A stretch of DNA of 64,000 bases from CAZJRB01 sp964547995 (GCA_964547995.1 CAZJRB010000016.1:1-64000), one strand, 5' to 3'. Positions 16,981 through 25,208 are shown, numbered from the stretch's first letter. Notes: a model not told the origin generated them from the sequence alone. Numbers and translations: made by a program.

Positions 16981-17106
16981 GTAGGGAACGCCCTCTGTGG
17001 CGTTCCGGGAAGCGGCGAAAATCGCGTTTCCCGCGTTTCGGAATGCCACGGAGGGCGTTCCCTACAAATAAATCACAACCTCGGAGTGTGCCTGCTACTT
17101 TTCTTG
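16981..17106. repeat. palindromic repeat, family B copy 1, within the por operon
   Basis: The arms at 16981-17006 and 17040-17065 are inverted 26-mers with two mismatches. Each is a hairpin of the form ggaacgcc-loop-ggcgttcc. The adjoining 17066-17106 is nearly identical to 26220-26259 next to family B copy 2, so the unit extends right up to the porD stop codon. No independent promoter for porA was recognised here. Confidence 0.8.
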
Positions 17107-17400
17107 TCAAGCCCCTTCGTCGAGTATCATCGTAATAGCTTGGCACTTCGGCGGGCATTCCCGCGCGCAGATGCCGCAGCCCTTGCAGTGGTCGTAGTCG
17201 AACCCCGCCATCTTGCCGTCCTCGACCAGCACGGCGGAATCGGGACAAAGGATCCAGCAACGAAGGCAACTGATGCACTTTTCTTCATCGTGTACCGGTT
17301 TGTACGTCCGCCAGCCGCCGGTTTTATACTCGTGGCTGTTGCCCGCCTCGACGATCATGCCGCCGATGGGCATCTCTTTCCAAGTCAGAAGCCTGCTCAC
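17107..17400 (-). CDS. porD: pyruvate:ferredoxin oxidoreductase delta (2x[4Fe-4S] ferredoxin) subunit
   Basis: 97 residues with two classical 4Fe-4S motifs: 'CISCLRCWILCP' (about 42-53) and 'CKGCGICARECPPKC' (about 71-85). The N-terminal arm 'WKEMPIGGMIVEAGNSHEYK' is typical of PorD. The start is a GTG at 17400 that overlaps the porG stop (GTGA), with GAGGAGGTG about 7 nt upstream, so translation is probably coupled. It passes electrons from PorB's cluster to ferredoxin. Confidence 0.93.
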   Translation of the reverse strand: MSRLLTWKEMPIGGMIVEAGNSHEYKTGGWRTYKPVHDEEKCISCLRCWILCPDSAVLVEDGKMAGFDYDHCKGCGICARECPPKCQAITMILDEGA

Positions 17401-17972
17401 GGTGATTGCACCTCCTCATAAGCGCGCTGGATCGCGCGGATGTTACCTTGGGCTACACGCTCGCCGAATTTCTTCAGAAACTTCTTCTCGATGTCCCGCT
17501 TGATGGCGTCCATCGAGATGCAGCCGGTTGCCTTGATCAGGGCGCCGACCATCGGGGTGTTCGGCATGGGACGTCCCAGCTCGTCGATCGAGATCTTCGT
17601 TGCGTCCACGCAGAACACCGTGCTTCCCGGAACGTTAAGCTTCTCGCTCATCTCGACGGGTGGAAGGGCCGTGTTGATCACAAAGATCGTGCGCTGGTCG
17701 GCCGCCTCGGTCACCGTCGGCATCTCGATGAGCGTCTCGTCGAGCACGACGACCACGTCCGGCCGCTCGATCGGACAGTGTACCCGGATCGCGCCGTTGC
17801 TGATCCGCGTGAACCCGCGGATCGGGGCCCCCATGCGTTCGGGGCCGTACTCGGGGAATCCCTGGCTGCACTTGCCCTCTTCCAGCGCGACCTGGGCCAC
17901 GAGCTGGGCGGCCGTCTTCGCCCCCTGCCCTCCGCGGCCGTGCCACCGGATTTCCGTCATTTCTTCTGCCAT
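17397..17972 (-). CDS. porG: pyruvate:ferredoxin oxidoreductase gamma subunit
   Basis: 191 residues from the ATG at 17972; longer in-frame starts at 17996 and 18038 lack family-like sequence. The start 'MTEIRWHGRGGQGAKTAAQ' is diagnostic for the gamma subunit, with the 'GRGGQG' CoA-binding loop and 'QGFPEYGPERMGAPI'. It is the first gene of porGDAB and overlaps porD by four bases. GGAGTGA lies about 7 nt upstream. Confidence 0.92.
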   Translation of the reverse strand: MAEEMTEIRWHGRGGQGAKTAAQLVAQVALEEGKCSQGFPEYGPERMGAPIRGFTRISNGAIRVHCPIERPDVVVVLDETLIEMPTVTEAADQRTIFVINTALPPVEMSEKLNVPGSTVFCVDATKISIDELGRPMPNTPMVGALIKATGCISMDAIKRDIEKKFLKKFGERVAQGNIRAIQRAYEEVQSP

Positions 17973-18009
17973 ATTCGTATCACTCCACCCCTTCATGATG
18001 GAACCTGGT

Positions 18010-18038
18010 AGTGTAACCTCCGAGAACCCGGACCTCAA
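18010..18038 (-). promoter_or_regulatory. candidate promoter of porGDAB
   Basis: On the minus strand: TTGAGG (18038-18033), a 17-bp spacer, then TACACT (18015-18010), about 35 bp before the porG start. It is in the divergent region shared with the acyltransferase gene. Confidence 0.4.
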
Positions 18039-18197
18039 CTGCTCTCAGGCCGCCGACGGGGCGCCTTGCTGGGGCCGTATCGAGGTATTGTGGCGTTTTG
18101 TGGGCCGAGCGGCAAGGGGTTGGACGGATTCGGCTGGTTTCGAGTATACTATGCTGCGGGGATGATGCGGGACACTTTAGCGGGGAGGTTGTCGTTT

Positions 18198-19427
18198 ATG
18201 AACCCCTACCGATTGGCGCCGCCGCCGCGATGGTGGCCACCCGCGCTGAAGCCCGGCCTGGTCCGGATGTTGCGGCCGCTGAGGCGGCGGCAATGCGTCC
18301 GCGAGCACAAGTTGACGCACGTCCGAGTGTGCGGCGCCAAACACGTACAAGACGCCCTCGCCGAGGGGTACGGCGTCCTGATTACGCCCAACCATCCGAC
18401 ACATGCCGATGCCTACACCGTCTACGAAGCGTCGGACCACGTCGGCATGCCGTTCTACTTCATGGCGACGTGGCATCTGTTCGATTCGCGAAATTTCCTC
18501 GGCCGTTGGATGCTGCAATGGCACGGCGTTTTCAGCGTCGACCGCGAAGGCACGGACCTGCGGGCGTTCAAACAGGCGGTCAAAACGCTCCAGAACTCGT
18601 CCCACCCGCTCGTTATTTTTCCCGAAGGGGAGGTCTACCACTGCAACGACCGGGTGACGATTTTCCGTGAGGGGGCCGCGGCGATCGCGCTCTCGGCGGC
18701 CAAACGGGCAAAACGGCCGATTGCCTGTGTGCCGTGTGCCTTGAAATACGAGTATCTGGAAGACCCGACCGGGGAGTTGCTCCAGTTGATGGCCGAACTC
18801 GAGCAAAGCATTTACTGGCGACCCCGGCCCGATTTGCCGCTGGACCAGCGGATCTACAAGTTCGCCGAGGCGGTTTTGGCGCTGAAGGAGATGGAGTTCT
18901 ACGGCCACACCATCTCGGGCTCGTTGCCCGAACGAATCGATGCCCTGGCAAACGAAATTCTTCGGCGCCTGGAAACGCGGCACGGCATCTCGCCCGACAA
19001 TTCCACCATCCCCGAGCGGGTCAAGGAGTTGCGCCGCATTGCCATCGAACGGTTGGAGGACATCGAAGAAGACCACCCCGAACGCGAGCAAATCAATGAC
19101 GGTCTGGACGACCTGTTCCTCGTCGTCCAGTTGTTCAGCTATCCCGGCGACTACGTGGCCGAGCAACCGAGCATCGAGCGGCTCGCCGAGACGCTGGACA
19201 AGTTCGAAGAGGACGCGCTGGGTAAGTACGGTGCCAAGGCCCGGTCGGCCCGCCAGGCAACGGTCTACTTCGGCGAACCCATCGCAGTGGAATCGGGCCG
19301 CCGCCGCGAAGCCGCCGTGGAGCTGACCGACTTGCTCGAACGGCAGGTGCAAGAGTTGCTCGACGGCCACGCCGCCGGCAACGAAACGATGGACCAAGGG
19401 GCGGACGCAACTATGGACGGGAGGTAG
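18198..19427 (+). CDS. PlsC-type 1-acylglycerol-3-phosphate acyltransferase-like protein
   Basis: 409 residues from the ATG at 18198, chosen because GGGGAGG lies 9 nt upstream and a TATACT box (18145-18150) would start transcription near 18157. The acyltransferase domain (about 40-200) has the HX4D motif in 'PNHPTHADAY', the 'VFSVDREGTDLRAF' block and 'VIFPEGEVYHCNDRV' (motif III). The C-terminal 200 residues are helical, rich in Glu/Arg, and lie outside the family core. It probably transfers an acyl group to a lysophospholipid or similar acceptor at the inner membrane, although there is no clear transmembrane helix. It is divergent from porG. Confidence 0.82.
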   Translation: MNPYRLAPPPRWWPPALKPGLVRMLRPLRRRQCVREHKLTHVRVCGAKHVQDALAEGYGVLITPNHPTHADAYTVYEASDHVGMPFYFMATWHLFDSRNFLGRWMLQWHGVFSVDREGTDLRAFKQAVKTLQNSSHPLVIFPEGEVYHCNDRVTIFREGAAAIALSAAKRAKRPIACVPCALKYEYLEDPTGELLQLMAELEQSIYWRPRPDLPLDQRIYKFAEAVLALKEMEFYGHTISGSLPERIDALANEILRRLETRHGISPDNSTIPERVKELRRIAIERLEDIEEDHPEREQINDGLDDLFLVVQLFSYPGDYVAEQPSIERLAETLDKFEEDALGKYGAKARSARQATVYFGEPIAVESGRRREAAVELTDLLERQVQELLDGHAAGNETMDQGADATMDGR

Positions 19428-19460
19428 GGACCAGGGGCTGGGGGTTAGGGATTTTGTACT

Positions 19461-19571
19461 ACTTCAGCCGTCTGCAGTACGACGGCCTTCCAAGGCCGTC
19501 GCTGCGACATCGCAACCCCTCGACGGCCTTGGAAGGCCGTCGTACGAAACGTTTCACCATTCGGCTGAAGT
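19461..19571. repeat. palindromic repeat, family A copy 2 (MITE-like)
   Basis: The inner arms (19477-19501 and 19521-19545) are perfect 25-nt inverted repeats, and each is itself a hairpin (gacggcctt/aaggccgtc). The outer arms acttcagccg (19461-19470) and cggctgaagt (19562-19571) match those of copy 3 at 54775-54885. The right flank, reverse-complemented, closely matches the left flank of copy 3 over more than 40 nt, so the mobile unit has long terminal inverted repeats. Confidence 0.85.
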
Positions 19572-19628
19572 GTTACGGGATTTGGGATTTGACAGTGGGG
19601 GCTCGGATCGTCTTTTTTGGCCAGGAGA

Positions 19629-20540
19629 CTACTTCTTTCGGCGACGCCACGCGGCCCATCCGCCAACGCAGCAAATGCCGATGCCGAACATGGCCAGCGT
19701 GGCCGGTTCGGGGACGGGGCTCGTGACGATGTTGTCGACCGCGACGTAGGCGGGCGTGTTCATACCCCACGCACCGGTGTCGGACGAGGTGAGGCCGAGA
19801 TAGAGTTTCGTGGCGCCGGTCATCGACGTCAGGTCGACCGACTGCCAGTCGTCGACGATGTAATCGAGCGAGTCGTTGGCGAACCGGTAATCGGCGAGGT
19901 AGAAGTCAACCGTCTGCGGCAACAGCGACCCGCCGTTGTCTTCGCCGTAGACCGTCAACAGATACCAATCGGGGTCGGTGCCGGTGGCGCCGCCGAACTG
20001 CTTGGCGAAGGCGTCGCCGTTTTGCATCGTCAACGCGGCGTAGGTCGTGTTGGTAACCGACATGCTCGTGAAGGCGGTTCCGGGCGCGACGCTCATCCAC
20101 GGCAGTTCCGTCGGATCGGCGAAACTTGTCGGCCCGTACATCACACCGTAGTTGTCGGCACCCGGCCCTGCCCCGGTGCCGGGAAACGCGCTGAACTGGT
20201 TGGTCCAGTCGCCGGTCGTCGTGTCGGACGTGTTCGAGTAGCTCCATTGGCTCCAGCTTCCGTACGTCGCGTTGTACGTGTTGGGCATGGTGACGCCCCC
20301 GCTTTGGAACTGGCTTTCGTAGAGTGTCATCGTCGACGGCGGATTCCACGGATCGAGCACATCGCGCGGCGTGCCGCACAAGTCCGAGCCGTTCCAGTAG
20401 TTGCCGCCGCCCGGTCCGCCGTAGGGCGTTGCGGGCGTCAGGTTCTCGAAGTCGGCGATCTCCGCGGCGGCAACGCCAAAGAGCGCGAGTCCGATCGCGA
20501 GGACCGACAGCCAACGGCGAATTATCTTTGCACACATCAT
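19629..20540 (-). CDS. DUF4465 domain protein with PEP-CTERM sorting signal, under B12 riboswitch control
   Basis: 303 residues: signal peptide (about 1-26), a DUF4465 domain (about 27-270; 'DFENLTPATPYGGPGGGNYW', 'GSWSQWSYSNTSDTTTGDW', 'GADNYGVMYGP'), then a PEP-CTERM tail ('PVPEPATLAMFGIGI', hydrophobic helix, WRRRKK). It should therefore be exported, handled by an exosortase and displayed at the surface. No exosortase is in the window. It is 29 bp downstream of the DUF1559 gene and so lies in the transcript that starts with a cobalamin riboswitch. From memory, which needs checking, DUF4465-like proteins occur among Bacteroidetes B12-binding surface proteins (BtuH type). Together these suggest a cobalamin-binding surface protein. 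The first of two tandem ATGs is used. Confidence 0.8.
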   Translation of the reverse strand: MMCAKIIRRWLSVLAIGLALFGVAAAEIADFENLTPATPYGGPGGGNYWNGSDLCGTPRDVLDPWNPPSTMTLYESQFQSGGVTMPNTYNATYGSWSQWSYSNTSDTTTGDWTNQFSAFPGTGAGPGADNYGVMYGPTSFADPTELPWMSVAPGTAFTSMSVTNTTYAALTMQNGDAFAKQFGGATGTDPDWYLLTVYGEDNGGSLLPQTVDFYLADYRFANDSLDYIVDDWQSVDLTSMTGATKLYLGLTSSDTGAWGMNTPAYVAVDNIVTSPVPEPATLAMFGIGICCVGGWAAWRRRKK

Positions 20541-20569
20541 GTTTCCACCTCCCCGTGCGTGGTGTCGTT

Positions 20570-21376
20570 TCAGAACTCGGTAACGATTTCGCCGCCGTCG
20601 CGGGTGCAGATGGCGGCCAGGGTCTTCAGGTCCATGTTCTCCTCCAAAAACCGCGCCGACCCGTCGCAGAACAATCCGTTCGCTCCGGACGGGTGCCGGC
20701 TGCGGATGTCGTTTTCAAAGGCGGGCGCCTTGTTGATGGCGAATGCCTGATCGAAGACGTTGCGGGCGTTAATCCACTGGCCGTCCTTCCACAAGGCGTC
20801 TTCGGAAATCATCAGCGTCTTGGTGGTGCCATCGCGGATATCGGCGATCCGGTACGCGGCGTCGTAGACCATCACGCCTTTTGGCGGGTCGTTGGGCCCG
20901 GTGATTCGTTCGCCGTAGATGCCGCCGTAGTCGGTAGCGCCGAGCCCTTTGACCAGCCCCCCGTCCGTGTGCGGAACACTCGCGCAGAGGAAGATCGAAA
21001 GCGGCATCCGCGCGGCATCGAGGTTCTCGCCGACGTAATAGGGTTGGTCGAAGTCGATGGAATCGTAGAGCGGTCGCTGCTCGATAAACGGCAGCAGAAA
21101 CGCGCACCATGCGTACTGGCGTCCACCCGGTTTGCTCGCGATCAGCTCGATTCCGCCTGGCGGAAACGTCCGATGGACTCCGTGATAGTTGTGCATGCCG
21201 ATTCCCATCTGGCGAAGATTGTTCAGGCACGAAGTCCGCCGTGCCGCGGCGCGTGCGGCTTGCACCGCCGGCAACAACAGGCCGATCAACACGCCGATGA
21301 TCGCGATGACAATCAGAAGTTCGACCAGCGTGAACGCGGCGTGGCGCCGGTGGATGTATTTCATTCCTTTTAGCAT
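20570..21376 (-). CDS. DUF1559 pilin-like protein, first gene after the B12 riboswitch
   Basis: 268 residues from the ATG at 21376 (AGGAAGGGG 5 nt upstream). Longer in-frame starts lie inside the riboswitch leader and are rejected. It has a type IV prepilin-like N-terminus: 'RRHAAFTLVELLIVIAIIG', with Ala where most relatives have Gly before the Phe. The DUF1559 domain follows to the end, including the C-terminal 'RHPSGANGLFCDGSARF' motif (the H-x-G...DG signature). Planctomycetes encode dozens to hundreds of such pseudopilins of unknown function. This one is set apart by its regulation: a cobalamin riboswitch and a strong promoter precede it, and a DUF4465/PEP-CTERM gene follows 29 bp later. 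It may form part of a surface apparatus for B12 acquisition. Confidence 0.88.
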   Translation of the reverse strand: MLKGMKYIHRRHAAFTLVELLIVIAIIGVLIGLLLPAVQAARAAARRTSCLNNLRQMGIGMHNYHGVHRTFPPGGIELIASKPGGRQYAWCAFLLPFIEQRPLYDSIDFDQPYYVGENLDAARMPLSIFLCASVPHTDGGLVKGLGATDYGGIYGERITGPNDPPKGVMVYDAAYRIADIRDGTTKTLMISEDALWKDGQWINARNVFDQAFAINKAPAFENDIRSRHPSGANGLFCDGSARFLEENMDLKTLAAICTRDGGEIVTEF

Positions 21377-21572
21377 CTGTACCCCTTCCTGTGTGCTTCT
21401 GTGCCAACGTCCGGACCCCAAGCGCAGTCCGCGAGCGAACCCGCTGCGCAGGGGAATCAAAACAGCAGAAACCCGGAAGAGTTACGGATGGACCGCGGGC
21501 TCAACCAAGGGCTACCGCTCAAGGGAGACGTTCTCGTTCACAGGCCCTTGTCCCTCGCGAAAGGCCGGAACC

Positions 21573-21768
21573 TGCGGTGGTAGGTCTTCTGACTCCCGAG
21601 TGAAGAACAGCCCGGCCTTCTCATCGCGCGGCGAAAACGCCGTAAAACACGACAATGGCCGATAGAACAGGCCGATCCGTACTCGGTCACAGCGGCGGGG
21701 CCGTCCCGGATTTGCACCGGAGTTCCCTGTTTGTCGGCCCTTCAACATGAAGTGGCCGACCACCAACA
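21573..21768 (-). promoter_or_regulatory. cobalamin (AdoCbl) riboswitch
   Basis: Read on the minus strand, the RNA has the conserved cobalamin-riboswitch layout. Closing P1 is GUUGGUGG/CCUACCACC. P2 is GUCGGCC...GGGCCGAC, then ACAGGGAA. The P5 hairpin is CCGGUGCAAAUCCGG (21720-21706), followed by the core CGGCCCCGCCGCUGUGACC (the B12-box region), and the 3' block CUCGGGAGUCAGAAGACC. A variable domain with further hairpins lies between. The leader continues for about 197 nt to the DUF1559 start. No U-tract terminator is visible there, so control is probably translational; a CCCCU in the leader (near 21451) could pair with AGGGG of the ribosome binding site. Confidence 0.95.
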
Positions 21769-21786
21769 CAGCTTTGTGACAAGTAA

Positions 21787-21815
21787 AATTTAGCAACAGC
21801 CAACAACCTTGTCAA
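21787..21815 (-). promoter_or_regulatory. promoter of the riboswitch transcript
   Basis: On the minus strand: a perfect TTGACA (21815-21810), a 17-bp spacer, then TAAATT (21792-21787). The predicted start near 21780 is about 12 nt before the first riboswitch helix. This is the best promoter match in the window. Confidence 0.75.
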
Positions 21816-21901
21816 GGGTTGTCGCAAAATTTTTTCCAGGCCGGGTGGGAGAGAGTGTTTCCCCCACGAATAATCCGGGATAGCGGAACCGTATCCACTT
21901 C

Positions 21902-23200
21902 TTACATATTCTTTGCGCACCGGTACATTACATCGAAGAGGTCGGGGATTTCGCCCTCCTCGAGGCACGAGAACGCGATACGCACGTCGGTCTCCCTGGT
22001 GGCAATCACGCCGATTCCGTAGTGTTCCAGAAGCCGGACTCGGAACGCCTCGGAATCGATGCTGTGGAGCTTCAGGCACATAAAGTAGCCCGAGTTAAAA
22101 GGATAGGGCGTCCAGACGCCGGCAAACCGCTCCTGGGCAAGGACCTCTTTTACCTTGGCAGCCCGGGCTTTCAAGACGGCCAGCTTCTGCTCGCGCTCTT
22201 TTGCGTAGTCACCGTCGGACATGGCCCCGAGGAGGATGGACTGCGAATGCTGCGGGCAGTTGGAGATCGTGCCGCGAATCAGGCCGCCCGTCTTCTTCTC
22301 CATGGCTTCGTAGAAATTGCGATTTGCCGGGGAAACGGCGAAGGTAATGAATCCGACTCGCAGCCCCCAGACATAGTCCTCCTTGGTCGCGCCGTCGAGC
22401 TTGACGGCGAAGATGCCGTTGTGACGGCCGGCCAGGCGGGCGAAGATCGATTCCCGCAAGACTTCCGGCTCGTAGAACAGGCCGAAGTAGGCGTCGTCGC
22501 AGACGACGATGACATCCGATCCGCGCTGCGCCGCTTCTTCAAAGGTCTCGCAGATGGCCTCGGCCTCGGCCTCCGTAACCGAGTAGCCGCTCGGGTTGTT
22601 TGGAAAATTGAGCACGAAGACGATCTTCCTGTCGGCGCGTGCCAGGACGGCCCGGCGAAACCCCTCGGTGTCCAACTGTTTCCCGTCTGTTGTGAAGAAC
22701 GGATACAGGCCGACCGCCGCGCCGCGCCTGACGCCGAAGATCATGTTGTAGTTTCCCCAGTACATCTCCGGCAGGAGCACCGGATCATCCGGTTCGACGA
22801 ACATGTCCGCGACGATACTCAGGCCATGCGTGATCCCGCTGGTGACCACGGGCAGGCTGAACGTCCCGGCGCCGAGAGACGGGTTCTTCTCGAGGATCAA
22901 AGCTTCCCATTTGGCCCGCAGGTCCGGGTGGCCCATCGCCGGGGCATAGGGCAGCACATCGTCGGGGCCCAGGTCGGCGAAGTGCCTCATCACCGAGTGC
23001 AAGTGCATCGCCTGGCCGTTCTCTTTGGCAATGCCGATGGTGGCGTTGTAGAGTTTGGCCTTTTGCTTTGCCTCGGCCGTTTGGGTAAGGATTCCTTTGG
23101 GGAAGAAAAGGTTTTTTCCGAGTTCCGAGAGCATTCCGAACGCGCGCGGGTTCTCCCGCCGCAGGGTTTCGTTCAGTTCGACTGCCAGCGGATTCATCAT
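21902..23200 (-). CDS. class I/II pyridoxal-phosphate aminotransferase
   Basis: 432 residues from the first of two ATGs at 23200 (AGGAGGTG 5 nt upstream). The open frame extends into pckG, but that part is not homologous to aminotransferases. It has fold-type I PLP enzyme signatures: 'NFPNNPSGYSVTEAEAEAI' (Asn), 'VVCDDAYFGLFY' (Asp and Tyr), 'LDGATKEDYVWGLRVGF' (Schiff-base Lys) and a C-terminal Arg in 'DVRIAFSC'. The substrate is not obvious; an aspartate- or alanine-type transaminase feeding oxaloacetate or pyruvate would fit the context. It follows pckG by 10 bp and is surely co-transcribed, linking amino-group transfer to the PEP/oxaloacetate node. Confidence 0.85.
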   Translation of the reverse strand: MMNPLAVELNETLRRENPRAFGMLSELGKNLFFPKGILTQTAEAKQKAKLYNATIGIAKENGQAMHLHSVMRHFADLGPDDVLPYAPAMGHPDLRAKWEALILEKNPSLGAGTFSLPVVTSGITHGLSIVADMFVEPDDPVLLPEMYWGNYNMIFGVRRGAAVGLYPFFTTDGKQLDTEGFRRAVLARADRKIVFVLNFPNNPSGYSVTEAEAEAICETFEEAAQRGSDVIVVCDDAYFGLFYEPEVLRESIFARLAGRHNGIFAVKLDGATKEDYVWGLRVGFITFAVSPANRNFYEAMEKKTGGLIRGTISNCPQHSQSILLGAMSDGDYAKEREQKLAVLKARAAKVKEVLAQERFAGVWTPYPFNSGYFMCLKLHSIDSEAFRVRLLEHYGIGVIATRETDVRIAFSCLEEGEIPDLFDVMYRCAKNM

Positions 23201-23210
23201 CGAGCACCTC

Positions 23211-25112
23211 CTAGTTTTTCGCCGGATTTTCCCGCGGCAGCTCCTCCGGCGAGATGTAATCGCCGAATTTCTTTTGGGCCAGCAGGAGCCGTTCACGCTG
23301 GGCGGCGATGACTTCGAGAAAGACGGGCGGCGCATCCGACACCTTTTCGCGGTGGAACTCCTCGACGCGTTCCAGCTTGGCAAGGTTTTCTGGCACACGA
23401 ATGGTGAACTGCCGGACATAGTCCTCGCGTGCGTATTCTTTGTCCAGGACCTGCCTGAAGAGCGGCTGAAGGTCTTCGTACACTGGAATGTATCCGGTCG
23501 GCCCCTCGATTGCCCCGGCGTCGCCATGAACGCGGAGTTCCATCCATTTGATCCATACGTGCTTGTCGCGGACCGCGTTGAGAAAGTTGCCTTCGTCGTC
23601 GCGGAGGAAGTAATTGACGCCGAAGACGAGGGGCGGGTTGCTCAGAACCTTGCCGAAGTCCAGGTTGTTCCGGATGTACTTGCCCAACGAGATGGACACG
23701 AAATCCTGGATGCTCATCAGGTTGATTTCGGGAACCCCTTCTTTTCCGATGGTGGCGAACGTCGTTTCCGTCTCGAGCGAGGCCCCGTAGGCGATGATGC
23801 CGTGCTCCCAGTTGAAGCTCTGTTGGACCGGGACGTAGGATTTTGCATCGCGTCCGCCGTACATGATACCCCCGAGGACGACGCCGTCGGGGTTTTCCAA
23901 CTCGGGATCGCAGTTTTGCAGGGCCTGCAACAAGACGGCATAACGGGCGTTTTTGTGCGCGGGCGGGATTTCATTACCGTCCCCGCCGGTTTTTCCCTTC
24001 TGCCAAAGACCGGAGAAATTGACGCCGTCCGCGGGGATCTCCATTCCCATACCCAGCCAGTACGGCTTGTCGTCTTTGACCAGCACGTTGGAAAAGATGA
24101 CCTCGACGGGGTTGGTGAGCACGTCCCAGATACCCGGGTCGTCTTTGGCGTTGACGTTTTGAATGATGCCGAAAATCCCCGCCTCGGCATTCGCGGCGCG
24201 ACACTCTCCGTCGACGGCCCGGAAATAGGCGATGTCGTCGCCCAAGATGCTTTCGCCGGGGAGCATGGCGGTCGAGGTTTTTCCGCAGGCACTCGGGAAT
24301 GCGCCGGCGAAGTAGGTCTTCCGGCCACCCGGTCCGTAGACTCCCGAGAGGAACATGTGCTCGCACAACCAGCCTTCGCGATCGGCCTTGCGGATCGTCA
24401 GCCGAAGAGCGAGCTTCTTCAGCCCCACGGTGTTACCCGCATATTGCGTGTTGACACTGTAAACAGTGTCGGCCGTGTGGTCGATGTAAATGCGTTTCTT
24501 TTCCGGCTCGGCACTGACCATTCTCTCGTCCAGTTTGCCCGCCGAGTGCAGGATGGCGAAGAAGTCGGGGCTGTCGCCGAGCCGCTTGAACTGCTCGTAT
24601 CCCAGGCGGTAGAGCAGGTTCAGGCTGTGTGCCACGTACCAGGAGTCGGTACACTCCACACAGGGGATGGTGAAGATCGAGCCGGTCGGCCCGAGCGACA
24701 AGAAGCGGACAATCATGGACCGCCCCTTCATGCACCCCTTCATCAGACCGCGGACCTCTTCCAGCCCCTCTTCCCGCTCGATCTGGTTGAGGGCCTTCGA
24801 GAGCGTTTCACCTTGTGGGACGAGGTACTTGGTGGCTTCCCGGTCCCGCCCCTGGTCCTGTATCCCGTCGAAGTGTACCGTATGGCCGTCGATTGCCAAG
24901 GGAGCTTCTTCGCCGGTTTCGACAGCCTTGTTCCGTACAGTGGTTACGTCGGCAGGTGAGTCGTTCAACACGAATACCGAGTCCGGTTCGCACAGTTCGA
25001 TGGAATCGGCAATGAACCGGTGCAGCTTGGGATTTTCCAGCGCCGCCAGGGCGAGGAAGTCCGGCTCCGCCAGGTTATCTCGGAGGAACTGTTCTACGCG
25101 TTCGTCCCGCAT
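23211..25112 (-). CDS. pckG: phosphoenolpyruvate carboxykinase (GTP)
   Basis: 633 residues from the ATG at 25112 (GGAAAGAGA upstream). It is a GTP-type PEPCK: 'FAGAFPSACGKTSTAMLPGE' carries the P-loop and reactive-cysteine region near residue 275. 'SLGPTGSIFTIPCVECTDSW' and 'GDDIAYF' give the substrate and metal sites, and 'VFSNVLVKDDKPYWLGMGME'-type sequence follows. 'GGIMYGGRDAKSYVPVQQSF' is also characteristic. It interconverts oxaloacetate + GTP with PEP + CO2 + GDP. In an anaerobe it may run in either direction. It has its own promoter and a long structured leader with a terminator-like hairpin 45 bp upstream, suggesting attenuation. A class I/II aminotransferase follows. Confidence 0.95.
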   Translation of the reverse strand: MRDERVEQFLRDNLAEPDFLALAALENPKLHRFIADSIELCEPDSVFVLNDSPADVTTVRNKAVETGEEAPLAIDGHTVHFDGIQDQGRDREATKYLVPQGETLSKALNQIEREEGLEEVRGLMKGCMKGRSMIVRFLSLGPTGSIFTIPCVECTDSWYVAHSLNLLYRLGYEQFKRLGDSPDFFAILHSAGKLDERMVSAEPEKKRIYIDHTADTVYSVNTQYAGNTVGLKKLALRLTIRKADREGWLCEHMFLSGVYGPGGRKTYFAGAFPSACGKTSTAMLPGESILGDDIAYFRAVDGECRAANAEAGIFGIIQNVNAKDDPGIWDVLTNPVEVIFSNVLVKDDKPYWLGMGMEIPADGVNFSGLWQKGKTGGDGNEIPPAHKNARYAVLLQALQNCDPELENPDGVVLGGIMYGGRDAKSYVPVQQSFNWEHGIIAYGASLETETTFATIGKEGVPEINLMSIQDFVSISLGKYIRNNLDFGKVLSNPPLVFGVNYFLRDDEGNFLNAVRDKHVWIKWMELRVHGDAGAIEGPTGYIPVYEDLQPLFRQVLDKEYAREDYVRQFTIRVPENLAKLERVEEFHREKVSDAPPVFLEVIAAQRERLLLAQKKFGDYISPEELPRENPAKN

Positions 25113-25156
25113 GATCTCTTTCCTTTCTGCTTCGTGTGAAGTACCCGTGTTCGCGC

Positions 25157-25197
25157 AAAAAAGGCCGGAGCCCACCATAATGGCAACGCTCCGGCTT
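25157..25197 (-). terminator. intrinsic terminator or attenuator in the pckG leader
   Basis: On the minus strand: AAGCCGGAGC (25197-25188), a 16-nt loop, GCTCCGGC (25171-25164), a C, then TTTTTT (25162-25157). It is a classic terminator shape. It lies 45 bp before the pckG start, downstream of the candidate pckG promoter. It could also end hisB transcripts arriving from upstream. Confidence 0.7.
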
Positions 25198-25208
25198 TCA
25201 CTTTCGAT

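Noticed and set aside
16981..17065. CRISPR-like repeat
   Set aside because: Two arms are inverted, not direct repeats with spacers, and no cas genes are present anywhere in the window.
21512..21796. 94-codon open frame on the minus strand before the DUF1559 gene
   Set aside because: It lies inside the cobalamin riboswitch; conservation there is explained by RNA structure.
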